The notes under the pieces: generated by a model
What the model saw: only the letters and a program-made list of their open reading frames with translations
Databases searched by the model: none
What the model was told of the DNA's origin: nothing
Shown: one piece after another, positions 34,774 through 43,704 of the stretch
Layout of the letters: the number at the start of each line of letters is the position of its first letter
Numbering within the stretch: position 1 is the stretch's first letter
Translations under genes and position numbers: made by a program
NCBI RefSeq assembly: GCF_902809845.1
Contig: NZ_CADDWI010000008.1
Span: forward strand, 310,001 to 374,000
Direction: 5' to 3'
Source: Chelativorans sp. Marseille-P2723
GTDB lineage: Bacteria; Pseudomonadota; Alphaproteobacteria; Rhizobiales; Rhizobiaceae
DNA length: 64,000 nucleotides

Positions 34774-35990
34774 GCGGAATTACCGCCAAACCGTCGATGG
34801 AGAAAAGCAAGAAGCCTAAACTCGTTCCTCTGCCCGAACCGGGCAATGGGATCCTGCTGTCAACCGGGGAAGAAACAGGCACCCGGTCACAACGCGGCAA
34901 GCTGTTGGCTGCTTCCTACGTCCTGTTCGTCCTACTGCCAACGCTTCTTGGTATCTTCTATTATGCATTCATAGCCTCTGACCGCTATGTGGCCGGCGCC
35001 GGTTTCGCCGTGCGTGGAATGGACACGGGAAGCGGCGATCTTCTGGGCGCGGTTACCGGCCTTGCGAGCACCGGCTCGACAACGTCGGATTCCTACATCC
35101 TGCTCAAATATCTGGAAAGTCGCGATATCGTGGAAAGGCTGAAGCAGGATTTTCACCTGCGGCAAGCTTACAGCAATCCGCAGGTGGACTTCCTTTCCCG
35201 GCTGGGCCCTGAGATGGAAATCGAGCAGGTAGTGGACTATTGGAAGCGGCGCATCCACACGAGCTTCGACAATATGTCGGGCATTCTTACTTTCGAGGTG
35301 GAGGCTTTCGATCCGCAGGATGCCCTCGAGCTTGCCTCACTGGTGCTGACCTACAGCAAGGAACTCGTCAACGAACTGTCCAGCCGCGCCCGGCAGGATG
35401 CCGTCGCCTATGCTGAAGGCGAGGTGGAGCGGTCAGAACAACGGTTAAAAGCGGCGCTTGATGCCTTGCGTCAATTTCGGGAGGCAGAGAGCGCAATTGA
35501 TCCGGCCGGCGCCGCGCGCCTTCAACTCGAACTGATTGGCGGCTTAGAGAGGCAGCTTGCAGAAATTCGTGCGCGCATTGCCGCTTTGAGCGGGTCCGTG
35601 GATGCGGATGCGCCTTCCATGCGCAGCCTCATGCGGCAGGCGGAGGCAATCGAGCAGCAGATTGCCGCGCAACGCAGCGAGATCAGTTCCCGTGAGCTGG
35701 GAGCGCCCGGGGCCTCGCTTACGGGGCAACTCGCTACCTTTGAATCGCTGGAGGTCGAGCGCGACTTTGCCCAGCAGTACTACGCGTCTGCGCTCTCCTC
35801 GCTGGAGAAGGCGCGTCTGGAGGCAGACAGGCAGCAGCGCTACCTGGCGGTCTATTCAGCGCCATCAACGCCTCAATATCCGCTTTATCCAAGGCGCCTA
35901 TTGAACAGCTTCCTCATTTTCTCTGGTCTGAGCCTCTTGTGGGCAATCGGCATACTCATCGCATATGCTGTCCGCGACCATATCGCGTGA
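34770..35990 (+). CDS. kpsE: Capsule export inner-membrane periplasmic adaptor (KpsE/CtrB family)
   Basis: 406 residues. A charged, proline-rich cytosolic start of about 45 residues precedes TM1 (LLAASYVLFVLLPTLLGIFYYAFIA). Next is AGAGFAVRGM and a periplasmic part with a long coiled coil (EGEVERSEQRLKAALDALRQF onwards). The C-terminal end is PQYPLYPRRLLNSFLIFSGLSLLWAIGILIAYAV, the usual P-x-x-P plus TM2. This is the polysaccharide co-polymerase type 3 layout that links the ABC transporter to the KpsD channel. Confidence 0.9.
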   Translation: MSGITAKPSMEKSKKPKLVPLPEPGNGILLSTGEETGTRSQRGKLLAASYVLFVLLPTLLGIFYYAFIASDRYVAGAGFAVRGMDTGSGDLLGAVTGLASTGSTTSDSYILLKYLESRDIVERLKQDFHLRQAYSNPQVDFLSRLGPEMEIEQVVDYWKRRIHTSFDNMSGILTFEVEAFDPQDALELASLVLTYSKELVNELSSRARQDAVAYAEGEVERSEQRLKAALDALRQFREAESAIDPAGAARLQLELIGGLERQLAEIRARIAALSGSVDADAPSMRSLMRQAEAIEQQIAAQRSEISSRELGAPGASLTGQLATFESLEVERDFAQQYYASALSSLEKARLEADRQQRYLAVYSAPSTPQYPLYPRRLLNSFLIFSGLSLLWAIGILIAYAVRDHIA

Positions 35991-35997
35991 AGGAGCC

Positions 35998-36771
35998 ATG
36001 CCTGCCGTTCTCGCCCTTCAGTTCCGCGTTCTGGCAGCACTTGTGCTGCGCGAGACCCGGGCAACCTTCGGCTCATCGCAGATCGGTTATCTGTGGGCCA
36101 TCATCACGCCGGCGGCCAGCACGGTACTCCTGGTCATCATCTTCACGGCAATCGGGCGGCACGCGCCGTTCGGAGCAAGTCTTGCCCTTTTCTTCGCCAC
36201 AGGAATCCTGACGCTTGAGTTCTTCAACCGGCTGAGCCGGACGCTCATGACCGCGTTCGATGCCAACAGGGCGCTTCTGTCCTATCCGCCCATCAAGGAG
36301 ACGGACGTACTATTCGCCCGCGCCATCCTCGTGGCCTTCACCTATATCCTCATCATGGGGATCTTCTTTTCCGGGCTCGTGGCGCTCGGTCTTGCCGGCC
36401 TGCCGGCGCATCCGCTGGAGCTTATGGAGGCTATCGGCACGACCTTCCTATTAGGTTTTGGCATGGGCGCCACCAATGCCGTCATTTTCTCCATGTGGGA
36501 GAGCTGGCGCCAGGTGGAAAAGATTGCAACGCGCCCGCTCTTCATCGTGTCGGCTATCTTCTATGTGCCCAGCTACCTTCCCCCGCAGGTGATCGATTGG
36601 CTTAAATGGAACCCCGTACTCCACACGGTGGAATGGATGCGCAACGGATATTATGCCAACTATGACAGCAGGGTTCTCGACAAGTTCTATGTCCTTTCTG
36701 TTGCCGTCTGCCTGATCTTCATCGGCCTTCAAGGCGAACGCCTCACGCGCAGGAGAAGGAGCGGCGGATGA
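35998..36771 (+). CDS. kpsM: Capsule ABC transporter permease (KpsM family)
   Basis: 257 residues from ATG 35998, with AAGGAG immediately upstream and 7 bp after the kpsE stop. It is an ABC-2 type permease with about six membrane helices. Features include LRETRATFGSSQIGYLWAIITPAAS at the start, FFATGILTLEFFNRLSRTL, and IFYVPSYLPPQVIDWLKWNPVLHTVEWMRNGYY near the end, which is diagnostic for KpsM. It moves the lipid-linked capsule across the inner membrane. Confidence 0.94.
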   Translation: MPAVLALQFRVLAALVLRETRATFGSSQIGYLWAIITPAASTVLLVIIFTAIGRHAPFGASLALFFATGILTLEFFNRLSRTLMTAFDANRALLSYPPIKETDVLFARAILVAFTYILIMGIFFSGLVALGLAGLPAHPLELMEAIGTTFLLGFGMGATNAVIFSMWESWRQVEKIATRPLFIVSAIFYVPSYLPPQVIDWLKWNPVLHTVEWMRNGYYANYDSRVLDKFYVLSVAVCLIFIGLQGERLTRRRRSGG

Positions 36772-37469
36772 TTGAATTGAAGGCAGTTTCCAAGACTTAT
36801 CGGTTGAAGGGCATGAAGAAGCGCATCTTCAATCGGCTGACTTTCACCTTTCCTCACGATCGCAACGTGGCCATCGTCGGTCCAAACGGCGCGGGAAAGT
36901 CGACGCTCATGCGTCTCATTTCAGGCGCCGAGCAGCCTGATGAGGGCAGGATCATCCGCCACGGCAAGATTTCCTGGCCCCTTGCCTTTTCAGGCGGCTT
37001 CAACGGTTCGATGACAGGGCTGGAGAACATCCGCTTCGTTGCGCGGATATATGGGGCCGACACGGACGCCGTTATTGAGTACGTAAAGGAATTCTCCGAG
37101 CTTGGCGCATCTTTGGCTACCCCGATCAAGACTTATTCGAGCGGCATGAAGGCGCGCCTTGCCTTTGGCATGAGCATGGCCATCGACTTCGACTGCTACC
37201 TGATCGACGAGATAACCGCTGTGGGCGATGGCGTCTTCAAAAGGAAGTCGAAAGCCGTATTCCGGGAGAAGCTGCCGAGGGCACGCATCATTATGGTCTC
37301 CCACGCAATGGCGCAGATCCGGGAATATTGCGACTGCGGGCTGCTGGTTTCACGTCAAGGCATCTGGTATTTCGATAATATCGAGGATCTGATTGCCGCC
37401 TATCAGGAAATGATGAGGGCGGAGAAGAAGCACAAGGTGCGTGCAGCGCTGGACGCAGCATCATATTAA
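36768..37469 (+). CDS. kpsT: Capsule ABC transporter ATP-binding protein (KpsT family)
   Basis: 233 residues, coupled to kpsM by an ATGA overlap. Walker A is GPNGAGKSTLMRL, followed by ISWPLAFSGGFNGSMTGLENIRFVARIYG (the KpsT-type Q-loop region). The signature is TYSSGMKARLAFGMSMAID, Walker B is CYLIDEITAVGD, and the switch His lies in IIMVSHAMAQI. It energises export of the capsule. It ends the tightly coupled export block. Confidence 0.94.
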   Translation: MIELKAVSKTYRLKGMKKRIFNRLTFTFPHDRNVAIVGPNGAGKSTLMRLISGAEQPDEGRIIRHGKISWPLAFSGGFNGSMTGLENIRFVARIYGADTDAVIEYVKEFSELGASLATPIKTYSSGMKARLAFGMSMAIDFDCYLIDEITAVGDGVFKRKSKAVFREKLPRARIIMVSHAMAQIREYCDCGLLVSRQGIWYFDNIEDLIAAYQEMMRAEKKHKVRAALDAASY

Positions 37470-37497
37470 TCCGAATCCGGTACGGGGAGGAGCAGGA

Positions 37498-37959
37498 ATG
37501 GCGGGTCTCTGGTTTGAAGATTTCGAGGAAGGGATGGTTTTCGAGCATGAATGGACAAGGACCATCACCGAGACCGACAATAAGTGGTTTTCGCTCCTGA
37601 CGATGAACCCCCAGCCTCTTCATATCGATTCCCACGCTGCAACGCGCAGCGTGTGGGGCCGCCCCCTTGTCAACAGCCTGCTTACACTCGGGCTCATGGT
37701 GGGGATGTCGGTGCACGATACGACACTCGGCACGACCGTGGGCAATCTCGGCATGAGCGAGGTGCGCTTCCCGCATCCGCTCTTTGAGGGCGATACGATC
37801 AGGGTTCGCACGACCGTGATCGCCAAGCGGGAAAGCCGTTCGCGCCCCGGCGAAGGCATCGTCACCTTCCGCCACGAAGCGCTTAATCAGGACGACATTG
37901 TCTGTGGCATCTGCGAGCGCCAGGCACTGATGATGATGCGGCCAAAGGAGGAGGCTTGA
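37498..37959 (+). CDS. MaoC family hotdog dehydratase
   Basis: 153 residues from ATG 37498, preceded by GGGGAGGAGCAGGA. It has the MaoC hydratase fold: FEDFEEGMVFEHEWTRTITETDNKWFSLLTMNPQPLHID, with the active Asp and His in the N-x4-H arrangement, and GRPLVNSLLTLGLMVG. Relatives hydrate mesaconyl-CoA or enoyl-CoA substrates. It lies 28 bp after kpsT on the same strand, but no obvious link to capsule synthesis is known. It may simply be a neighbouring gene read through from the operon. Confidence 0.85.
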   Translation: MAGLWFEDFEEGMVFEHEWTRTITETDNKWFSLLTMNPQPLHIDSHAATRSVWGRPLVNSLLTLGLMVGMSVHDTTLGTTVGNLGMSEVRFPHPLFEGDTIRVRTTVIAKRESRSRPGEGIVTFRHEALNQDDIVCGICERQALMMMRPKEEA

Positions 37960-38101
37960 GCGTTCGCTTTCGGCCGTTGCCCGGGCTGCATAGCAAGAAG
38001 CCTGGCTGGCGCGATTGACATTCTCCAGGCCGGCAATAGGGCGCGCTCTTCTACCAGATGCGGCTTAGCAAAAATCGACCACAACGCTTTCAAGAACAAC
38101 G

Positions 38102-39364
38102 ATGCAGCAGGAGCAGAAAATATTGCGGCTTGCACGAAAATTCGCTGCCTTGAAGACCTTGAGCTTTCGACGGATCGGCCTTCCCCTTGCCATACATCTG
38201 TCTCAGAAACACCCGGCGATCTGGAACCTTTTGAAAGGACGGCAGCGAATGCTCAATAGCCGGACAGGCAAGCCCTTGATTGGAGTTTTAGGTTTCTACG
38301 GGCGAGGGAATAGCGGGGATGAAGCGATCCTTTGCGGCATCTACGAATCGTTCCGAGACGAGTTCGACGTTGTAGTCGTTGTCGATGAGCATGGGGCATA
38401 TCGGGGATTTGACGGATGGTATCCGTACAATGAGATCGAGCGCGTACATGTCGGAAATATTCACTACTTCGCAAAGCGCATGGCGGGTCTAATCGTCGGA
38501 GGAGGGGGGCTGGGGATAGGCTACGGCGGCAGTCAGGCCTTGGTGTGTAAGTTTGGCGGAACGCCGGTGGTGCTCGCCGGAACCGATCACGTACATATAA
38601 CAAAAAACCTGCCAGGATACCGCTCGCGAGCGGCCGCGTTGTATCTCAGCATTTTCGACCGCGTGTTTCTCAGATCGGCGCCAAGTGTCGCTGCCGCTCA
38701 GGCCGACGGGCGCGAAGTGAATTACGGTGCGGATTGGGCACTGCGCTTGGTTGCTCCTCGGCCAAAAGAGCGTTCGAGTACAGCACTGATCACATTGCGC
38801 GAATGGCCAATGGACATCGTCCAGCCGGATTATTACGTGGCCGAGATTCGCCGCTTGGTGGACACTGTTCGCCAGGCAGGTTTGCAGCCGGTCTTTCTGC
38901 CCCTTGCACCCGAGGATGAGCTTTTTCTGGAGAAGCTCGGCATTGCAGGCATGCTCCCGTCGAGGAGCCTCTGGTCGGACACGAGCAAGATGGTTGCCGA
39001 AGTTGCAGCCAGCGCAATGGTCGTCAGCGTAGGGCGCCTCCATGCAATGGTGTTTGCAATAGCCAACAACACTCCAACAGTTCAGGTCATTCCCCCTCTC
39101 GAACCGGATCTAAAGGTCGGCCGCTTCGGCAAGATGCGGTACATGGCAGAAGAGTTCGCGATCCCTTTCGTATCCTGCGAAGAGGCCGCGCGCCTGATTG
39201 AAAGCGGCGATGTTACCGTCTCTGACGAAACGAAGAAGCGTCACGAAGAAGCACAGCGCCGCCTGTCGCAGATGGTTGCGGATATCAAGAACCTGTTCCG
39301 GGAGCGGACGAGAGAGTGGGAGGATTACAGAGCGCGAAGGATCGACGATTACCCTTATCCATAA
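38102..39364 (+). CDS. Polysaccharide pyruvyl transferase family protein
   Basis: 420 residues. After a basic stretch of about 55 residues comes the pyruvyltransferase core: IGVLGFYGRGNSGDEAILCGI, GLIVGGGGLGIGYGG, and near the C-terminus VVSVGRLHAMVFAIANNTPTVQVIP. CsaB/WcaK-type enzymes use phosphoenolpyruvate to form pyruvyl ketals on sugars. The context after the capsule export genes suggests it decorates the capsule. The N-terminal basic part could be a membrane-association segment, or the true start may lie nearer residue 50. Confidence 0.85.
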   Translation: MQQEQKILRLARKFAALKTLSFRRIGLPLAIHLSQKHPAIWNLLKGRQRMLNSRTGKPLIGVLGFYGRGNSGDEAILCGIYESFRDEFDVVVVVDEHGAYRGFDGWYPYNEIERVHVGNIHYFAKRMAGLIVGGGGLGIGYGGSQALVCKFGGTPVVLAGTDHVHITKNLPGYRSRAAALYLSIFDRVFLRSAPSVAAAQADGREVNYGADWALRLVAPRPKERSSTALITLREWPMDIVQPDYYVAEIRRLVDTVRQAGLQPVFLPLAPEDELFLEKLGIAGMLPSRSLWSDTSKMVAEVAASAMVVSVGRLHAMVFAIANNTPTVQVIPPLEPDLKVGRFGKMRYMAEEFAIPFVSCEEAARLIESGDVTVSDETKKRHEEAQRRLSQMVADIKNLFRERTREWEDYRARRIDDYPYP

Positions 39365-39486
39365 GCGGGAAAGGGAAGGGTGTTTCGACAAGATCTTTCT
39401 GGCGCCAATGCCGCATCGATGATTGAGGATGGACGGAGAGCCCATCTAGTTTTCATTCTCGCCCTTGCGCCTGGCAAGCAGGAGAA

Positions 39487-40770
39487 ATGATGGTGGCACA
39501 TTTACGGGCTATTCCAACAAAAATCGGGCATGTGCACATCCCGAAAACGGCGGGTACTTCCGTTAACTCGTGGCTCGATGATCTCGTGTCTTTCGAGCGG
39601 GCAAGGCCAGCTGTATTTCCAACGCGTTTTGCCGAGTTCATGCGGGACCACAATGTTCCCGTGGATGTGGCGAATGAACTTTGTTCAGAGCTTTCGTGGA
39701 AAGCATATGACATAGTTCATGGGCACAGGGACCTGATCCGGGCGGCTCCCGAGGGAGCGTTTCTTTTCACCTTTCTTCGCGATCCCATCCAGCGTGCGTG
39801 GTCTCAATATTTCGATCATTCGCGGTTACAGGAACACGATTATGCCCATCTTTCAAAAGCCTTCCAGCGCTATCATCGCGCGGTTAGGGCGCACTCCTTT
39901 TCTCAATCGCTGAAGACGCTTCGCAACGAGCCAGTCCTTCGGGAAATTTATGAAGATCGCCAATGTCGCGCACTTGTTTCATGGAAGTATTCGCTGGACG
40001 CATTCCATGAATTATCGCCGCGGCAGCGCTTCGAGGAAGCGGCTGAGGCGCTTACTGACAAAATCGACTTTGCAGGCATCCAGGAGGATGTTCCCCGCTC
40101 CATGAGAGCGCTTGCAGCCGCCCTTGGTGCCTGCCCAGCGCAGCAGGTGCGCCACCTCAATGTGGTTGAGCGGAGGACGAAGGCCGGCGAGGATGAGGCA
40201 GTGGCCAATGCCATTCTTGCCGAGATGAACCAGGCGGATCAAATGCTCTATGATTTCGCTACTGAGCGGAGTCAGGCCAGTCTCGCCGCAGCCGAAAGCT
40301 ATGATGAAGAAGATTTTGAAAGCCACTATGCACACGCGCGGGTGACGGCGCTTGCCAAAATTGTGGGCAACACCGGCCTGTACACCATGAACCATCCTCT
40401 CATCGGAACCGGCTTTTCAGGGCGGGATAGCGCGGGTACCGAAGAATGCTGCCGCTGGACAGGGCCCGGGACCCGTTCGGTCATCTACCTACCGTTTACG
40501 GGCAATCGGCTGCGCATTTTCATTCGTGGCTGGATAGATGACGCCGTCCGGGAAAGCTTCCGACTGCGGGTCAACGGTCAGCCGGTCGATTTTTCCTTCG
40601 AGAAGCAGGAGGGTGCCGAAGATGTGGCTGTGTTCCAACCGTCAAAAGGCGCTGCTCCTTATCTGAAAATCGAAATGGAAGTCGCCCGCACATTCAAGGA
40701 TCAGGAGCTTGGCCGACCGGGAGGCGATACGCGCAGCAAGGGCGCTTCAATCTGGCGGATCCAGTATTAG
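39487..40770 (+). CDS. Sulfotransferase-family protein with extra C-terminal beta domain
   Basis: 427 residues. The 5'-phosphosulfate loop is HIPKTAGTSVNSWL (about residue 18-31), and the 3'-phosphate site is FTFLRDPIQRAWSQYFDH. Together they define the PAPS-dependent sulfotransferase family. The sulfotransferase core ends near residue 270. The last 140 residues, with GTGFSGRDSAGTEECCRWTG, LPFTGNRLRIFIRGWIDDA and FRLRVNGQPVDFSFE, look like a beta-sandwich of the type appended to capsule glycosyltransferases. The likely job is sulfation of the capsular polysaccharide; substrate and donor use are inferred. Confidence 0.8.
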   Translation: MMVAHLRAIPTKIGHVHIPKTAGTSVNSWLDDLVSFERARPAVFPTRFAEFMRDHNVPVDVANELCSELSWKAYDIVHGHRDLIRAAPEGAFLFTFLRDPIQRAWSQYFDHSRLQEHDYAHLSKAFQRYHRAVRAHSFSQSLKTLRNEPVLREIYEDRQCRALVSWKYSLDAFHELSPRQRFEEAAEALTDKIDFAGIQEDVPRSMRALAAALGACPAQQVRHLNVVERRTKAGEDEAVANAILAEMNQADQMLYDFATERSQASLAAAESYDEEDFESHYAHARVTALAKIVGNTGLYTMNHPLIGTGFSGRDSAGTEECCRWTGPGTRSVIYLPFTGNRLRIFIRGWIDDAVRESFRLRVNGQPVDFSFEKQEGAEDVAVFQPSKGAAPYLKIEMEVARTFKDQELGRPGGDTRSKGASIWRIQY

Positions 40771-41175
40771 CCTGGACCGTCTGGCATGACACCGGTCCGG
40801 GGCGCTTTACCGTCATCCGGCCCAGCGCAATTGATGCTTGCACCGGGCTGTGCACGTACCGCCGCCGGGATGAGGGTTGCGCTGTTACAATCCGTATTGA
40901 AAACCGCTCCGTTTCGCATAGACTGCAATCGATTACATAGCCGCTAAGGGGGAGGCTCAGGCGGGGGAGGAGCATTGTTGAACGAAGCCGGCCAAGCTCA
41001 AGAAGGCAAGCATCCTCCGGCTCCGGACCCGTAGCCCTTTTCGCAGCAGGATGACGCAGAACGAGGGCACGGGGGCGCTAGCCCAAGAGGTTCCATGTAC
41101 GCGGGCGGCGTCGGTGCAGGCCGGCCCCTTTTCCACCCGGTTCTGGCGTCTGTGCCTCGATTAAAGGATATCGCG
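40771..41175. other. 405-bp regulatory region before the sugar ABC transporter
   Basis: No gene is seen apart from an in-frame extension upstream of the ATPase that lacks a ribosome-binding site. The region contains the promoter/operator listed separately and a purine-rich stretch (40948-40975). An in-frame ATG at 41095 would add 27 unconserved residues to the ATPase. Confidence 0.5.
40897..40937 (+). promoter_or_regulatory. Promoter with LacI-family-like operator for the sugar ABC operon
   Basis: TTGAAA (40897-40902) and TAGACT (40919-40924) are spaced 16 bp. They run straight into TGCAATCGATTACA (40924-40937), which matches the palindrome TGTAATCGATTACA at 13 of 14 bases. A central CG with flanking AATCGATT is typical of LacI/GalR-family operators, placed where bound repressor would block initiation. 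No LacI-type regulator gene is present in the window. Confidence 0.55.
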
Positions 41176-42675
41176 ATGGCCGCCGTACTCGGACTCAAGG
41201 GAATCTCGCATCGTTTCGGGCCCATTCAGGTGCTCTTCGATGTGAATCTGGAGCTGCGCCAAGGGGAGGTGCATGCCTTGATCGGGGAAAATGGGGCCGG
41301 CAAGTCAACCCTGATGAAGATCATGAGCGGTTATCTTCAACCCACTGAAGGCGAGTTGCTGCTCGACGGAAATGCGGTCCGTTTTGAAACGCTACGCGAC
41401 GCCGAAGCGGCGGGGATCATCATGATCCATCAGGAGTTTAACCTGGCGCTGCAGCTTACGGTAGAGGAGAATATCTTTCTCGGTCGCGAAGAACAGCGCG
41501 GCTTCTTCCTCGATCAAAAGGCCATGCAAGCCCAGAGCCGAGCACTTCTGGGAAGGCTCAATTGCCCGGTTGATCCACGGCAGAGGATTTCCGACCTTTC
41601 GGTGCCCAACAGGCAGATGGTCGAAATCGCCAAGGCGCTTGGGCGGAATGCGCGCGTTCTCATCATGGATGAACCAACGGCGGTGCTGACCAACCGGGAA
41701 ACCGATACGCTTCTGGAGCAGATCGACAGGCTCAAGACGGCAGGAACCGCAATCCTTTATACCTCCCATAAACTCAACGAAGTTTCCAGGATCGCTGACC
41801 GCGTGACCGTGTTGCGCGATGGCCACAAGGTGTTGGAGGCGCCTTCACGTGAGCTGGACGAACAGCGCATGGCAGAGGCTATGGTGGGGCGGTCGCTAAG
41901 CACCCTCTTTCCCGATAAGGCCATGCCCGCGGATGAAACCGTGCTGGAGGTGCGCGATCTTTCCGTTCCGGGCCACGTGGATGACGCTTCATTCGCCCTG
42001 CGGCGGGGCGAGGTCCTAGGCTTTGCTGGGCTTGTGGGCTCCGGGCGCACTGAACTGATGGAGGGCATTGTCGGTCTGCGTAGCGCTACAGGCCAGATCC
42101 GCATCAATGGCGTCTCCGTAAAGCCAGGCTCTGTTCTTGCTGCGCGCGAGGCAGGGCTTGTCTATCTAACCGAAGACCGCAAGGAAAAGGGCCTGCTTCT
42201 CGGCAAAAATCTGCGCGAGAATCTGACGCTGCTGGCGCTCGACCGCTTCACCCGCGTCACCATAGACCGGCAGGCTGAAGAACGCGCTTTGTCCCGCGCA
42301 ATCGAGGAATTCGACATACGGGCCGGCGATCGCGAAATGCTGGCGGGCAATCTTTCCGGCGGGAACCAGCAGAAGCTGCTTCTTGCCAAGACCATGCTGG
42401 CCGAGCCGGACATCGTGATTATCGACGAGCCCACGCGCGGCATCGACATCGGCACCAAGCAGCAGATCTATGGCTTCATCAGCCAGCTAGCTGCGCGGGG
42501 AAAAAGCGTGATCGTTATCTCATCTGAACTGCCGGAAGTCATCGGCCTGGCCAACCGCGTGGTGGTCATGGCCAGCGGCCGCATTGCGGGAGAATTGGAA
42601 GGAAAGCGGATCACCGAAGATGCAATTCTGCGGCTCGCCATGGGGATTGCCGAACGGAAGGCGAAAGTGGAATGA
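41176..42675 (+). CDS. Ribose-type sugar ABC transporter ATP-binding protein
   Basis: 499 residues from ATG 41176 (AAAGGATATCGCG upstream). Two ABC domains in the RbsA manner: domain 1 has GENGAGKSTLMKIMSGYLQP, LSVPNRQMVEIAKAL and ARVLIMDEPTAVLT. Domain 2 has the degenerate Walker A GLVGSGRTELMEGIVG, TEDRKEKGLLLGKNLRENLTL, LSGGNQQKLLLAKTML and VIIDEPTRGIDIG. Typical for pentose/inositol-type carbohydrate uptake. ATGA coupling joins it to the permease gene. Confidence 0.94.
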   Translation: MAAVLGLKGISHRFGPIQVLFDVNLELRQGEVHALIGENGAGKSTLMKIMSGYLQPTEGELLLDGNAVRFETLRDAEAAGIIMIHQEFNLALQLTVEENIFLGREEQRGFFLDQKAMQAQSRALLGRLNCPVDPRQRISDLSVPNRQMVEIAKALGRNARVLIMDEPTAVLTNRETDTLLEQIDRLKTAGTAILYTSHKLNEVSRIADRVTVLRDGHKVLEAPSRELDEQRMAEAMVGRSLSTLFPDKAMPADETVLEVRDLSVPGHVDDASFALRRGEVLGFAGLVGSGRTELMEGIVGLRSATGQIRINGVSVKPGSVLAAREAGLVYLTEDRKEKGLLLGKNLRENLTLLALDRFTRVTIDRQAEERALSRAIEEFDIRAGDREMLAGNLSGGNQQKLLLAKTMLAEPDIVIIDEPTRGIDIGTKQQIYGFISQLAARGKSVIVISSELPEVIGLANRVVVMASGRIAGELEGKRITEDAILRLAMGIAERKAKVE

Positions 42676-43679
42676 CGGAAGCTGCAATCAACACGCTCGC
42701 AAGACTGAACCTGCGCCGCTACAATCTGCATGTTCTGGGGCCGTTATTCGCGCTGATTGCTCTCATCATCCTCGGTGCCATGCTCAATTCCAACTTTCTG
42801 AGCTATGGCAATGTGACGAATGTGCTGGCGCGCTCTGCCTTCATAGGCATCATCGCCGTGGGTATGACATTCGTTATAACGGCGGGCGGGATCGACCTTT
42901 CGGTCGGGTCCATGGCGGCCTTCGTCGCCGGCGTGATGATCCTTGCCATGAACTCCCTTATCCCGCTCATGGGCGTTGGCATTCCGCTCATTCTTGTAGG
43001 CATGGCGCTGGCGCTGCTAACCGGATTTGCCGCGGGCATGATCAACGGCGTTCTGATCAGCAAGGTGAGGATCGAGGCTTTCATCGTCACGCTCGGCTCC
43101 ATGGGGATCTATCGCAGTCTAGTGACGTGGCTTGCCGATGGCGGTACGCTGTCGCTCGACTTCGATCTGCGCGCGCTTTATCGCCCCGTCTATTATGGCG
43201 GGCTTTTCGGCGTCGCCTGGCCGATCATCGTCTTCGCGCTGGTGGCGTTCGCGGGTGAGCTGCTGATGCGGCACACCGCGTTCGGCCGGCATTGCGCCGC
43301 CATTGGCGCCAACGAGCAGGTGGCCCGCTATTCAGCCGTCAATGTCGATCGTGCCCGCACCGCCACCTATGTTCTTCTCGGAACACTCGTGGGGCTTGCA
43401 ACGATTATGTATGTGCCGCGGCTCGGCTCGGCATCCGGCTCGACGGGCGTTTTGTGGGAGCTGGAGGCCATCGCCGCTGTCATTATCGGCGGGACGGTGC
43501 TGAAAGGCGGCTTCGGCCGCATCTGGGGCACGGTGGTAGGCGTCCTGATCCTCAGCCTGATCGACAACATTCTCAATCTGGCTTCGATCGTCAGCCCCTA
43601 CCTGAACGGCGCGATCCAGGGCGTGGTTGTCATCTTGGCGGTCGTGCTGCAGCGAGAGAAGAAACCTTCCGAACAATGA
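42672..43679 (+). CDS. Ribose-type sugar ABC transporter permease
   Basis: 335 residues, eight to ten membrane helices, RbsC/branched-chain permease family. The signatures are ARSAFIGIIAVGMTFVITAGGIDLSVGSMAAF, GMINGVLISKVRIEAFIVTLGSMGIYRS and the end LEAIAAVIIGGTVLKGGFGRIWGTVVGVLILSLIDN. It forms the pore of the transporter. The preceding ATPase gene overlaps it by ATGA and the binding-protein gene follows 25 bp later. Confidence 0.94.
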   Translation: MTEAAINTLARLNLRRYNLHVLGPLFALIALIILGAMLNSNFLSYGNVTNVLARSAFIGIIAVGMTFVITAGGIDLSVGSMAAFVAGVMILAMNSLIPLMGVGIPLILVGMALALLTGFAAGMINGVLISKVRIEAFIVTLGSMGIYRSLVTWLADGGTLSLDFDLRALYRPVYYGGLFGVAWPIIVFALVAFAGELLMRHTAFGRHCAAIGANEQVARYSAVNVDRARTATYVLLGTLVGLATIMYVPRLGSASGSTGVLWELEAIAAVIIGGTVLKGGFGRIWGTVVGVLILSLIDNILNLASIVSPYLNGAIQGVVVILAVVLQREKKPSEQ

Positions 43680-43704
43680 TGATTTCAACCAAGGGAGAGA
43701 GAAT

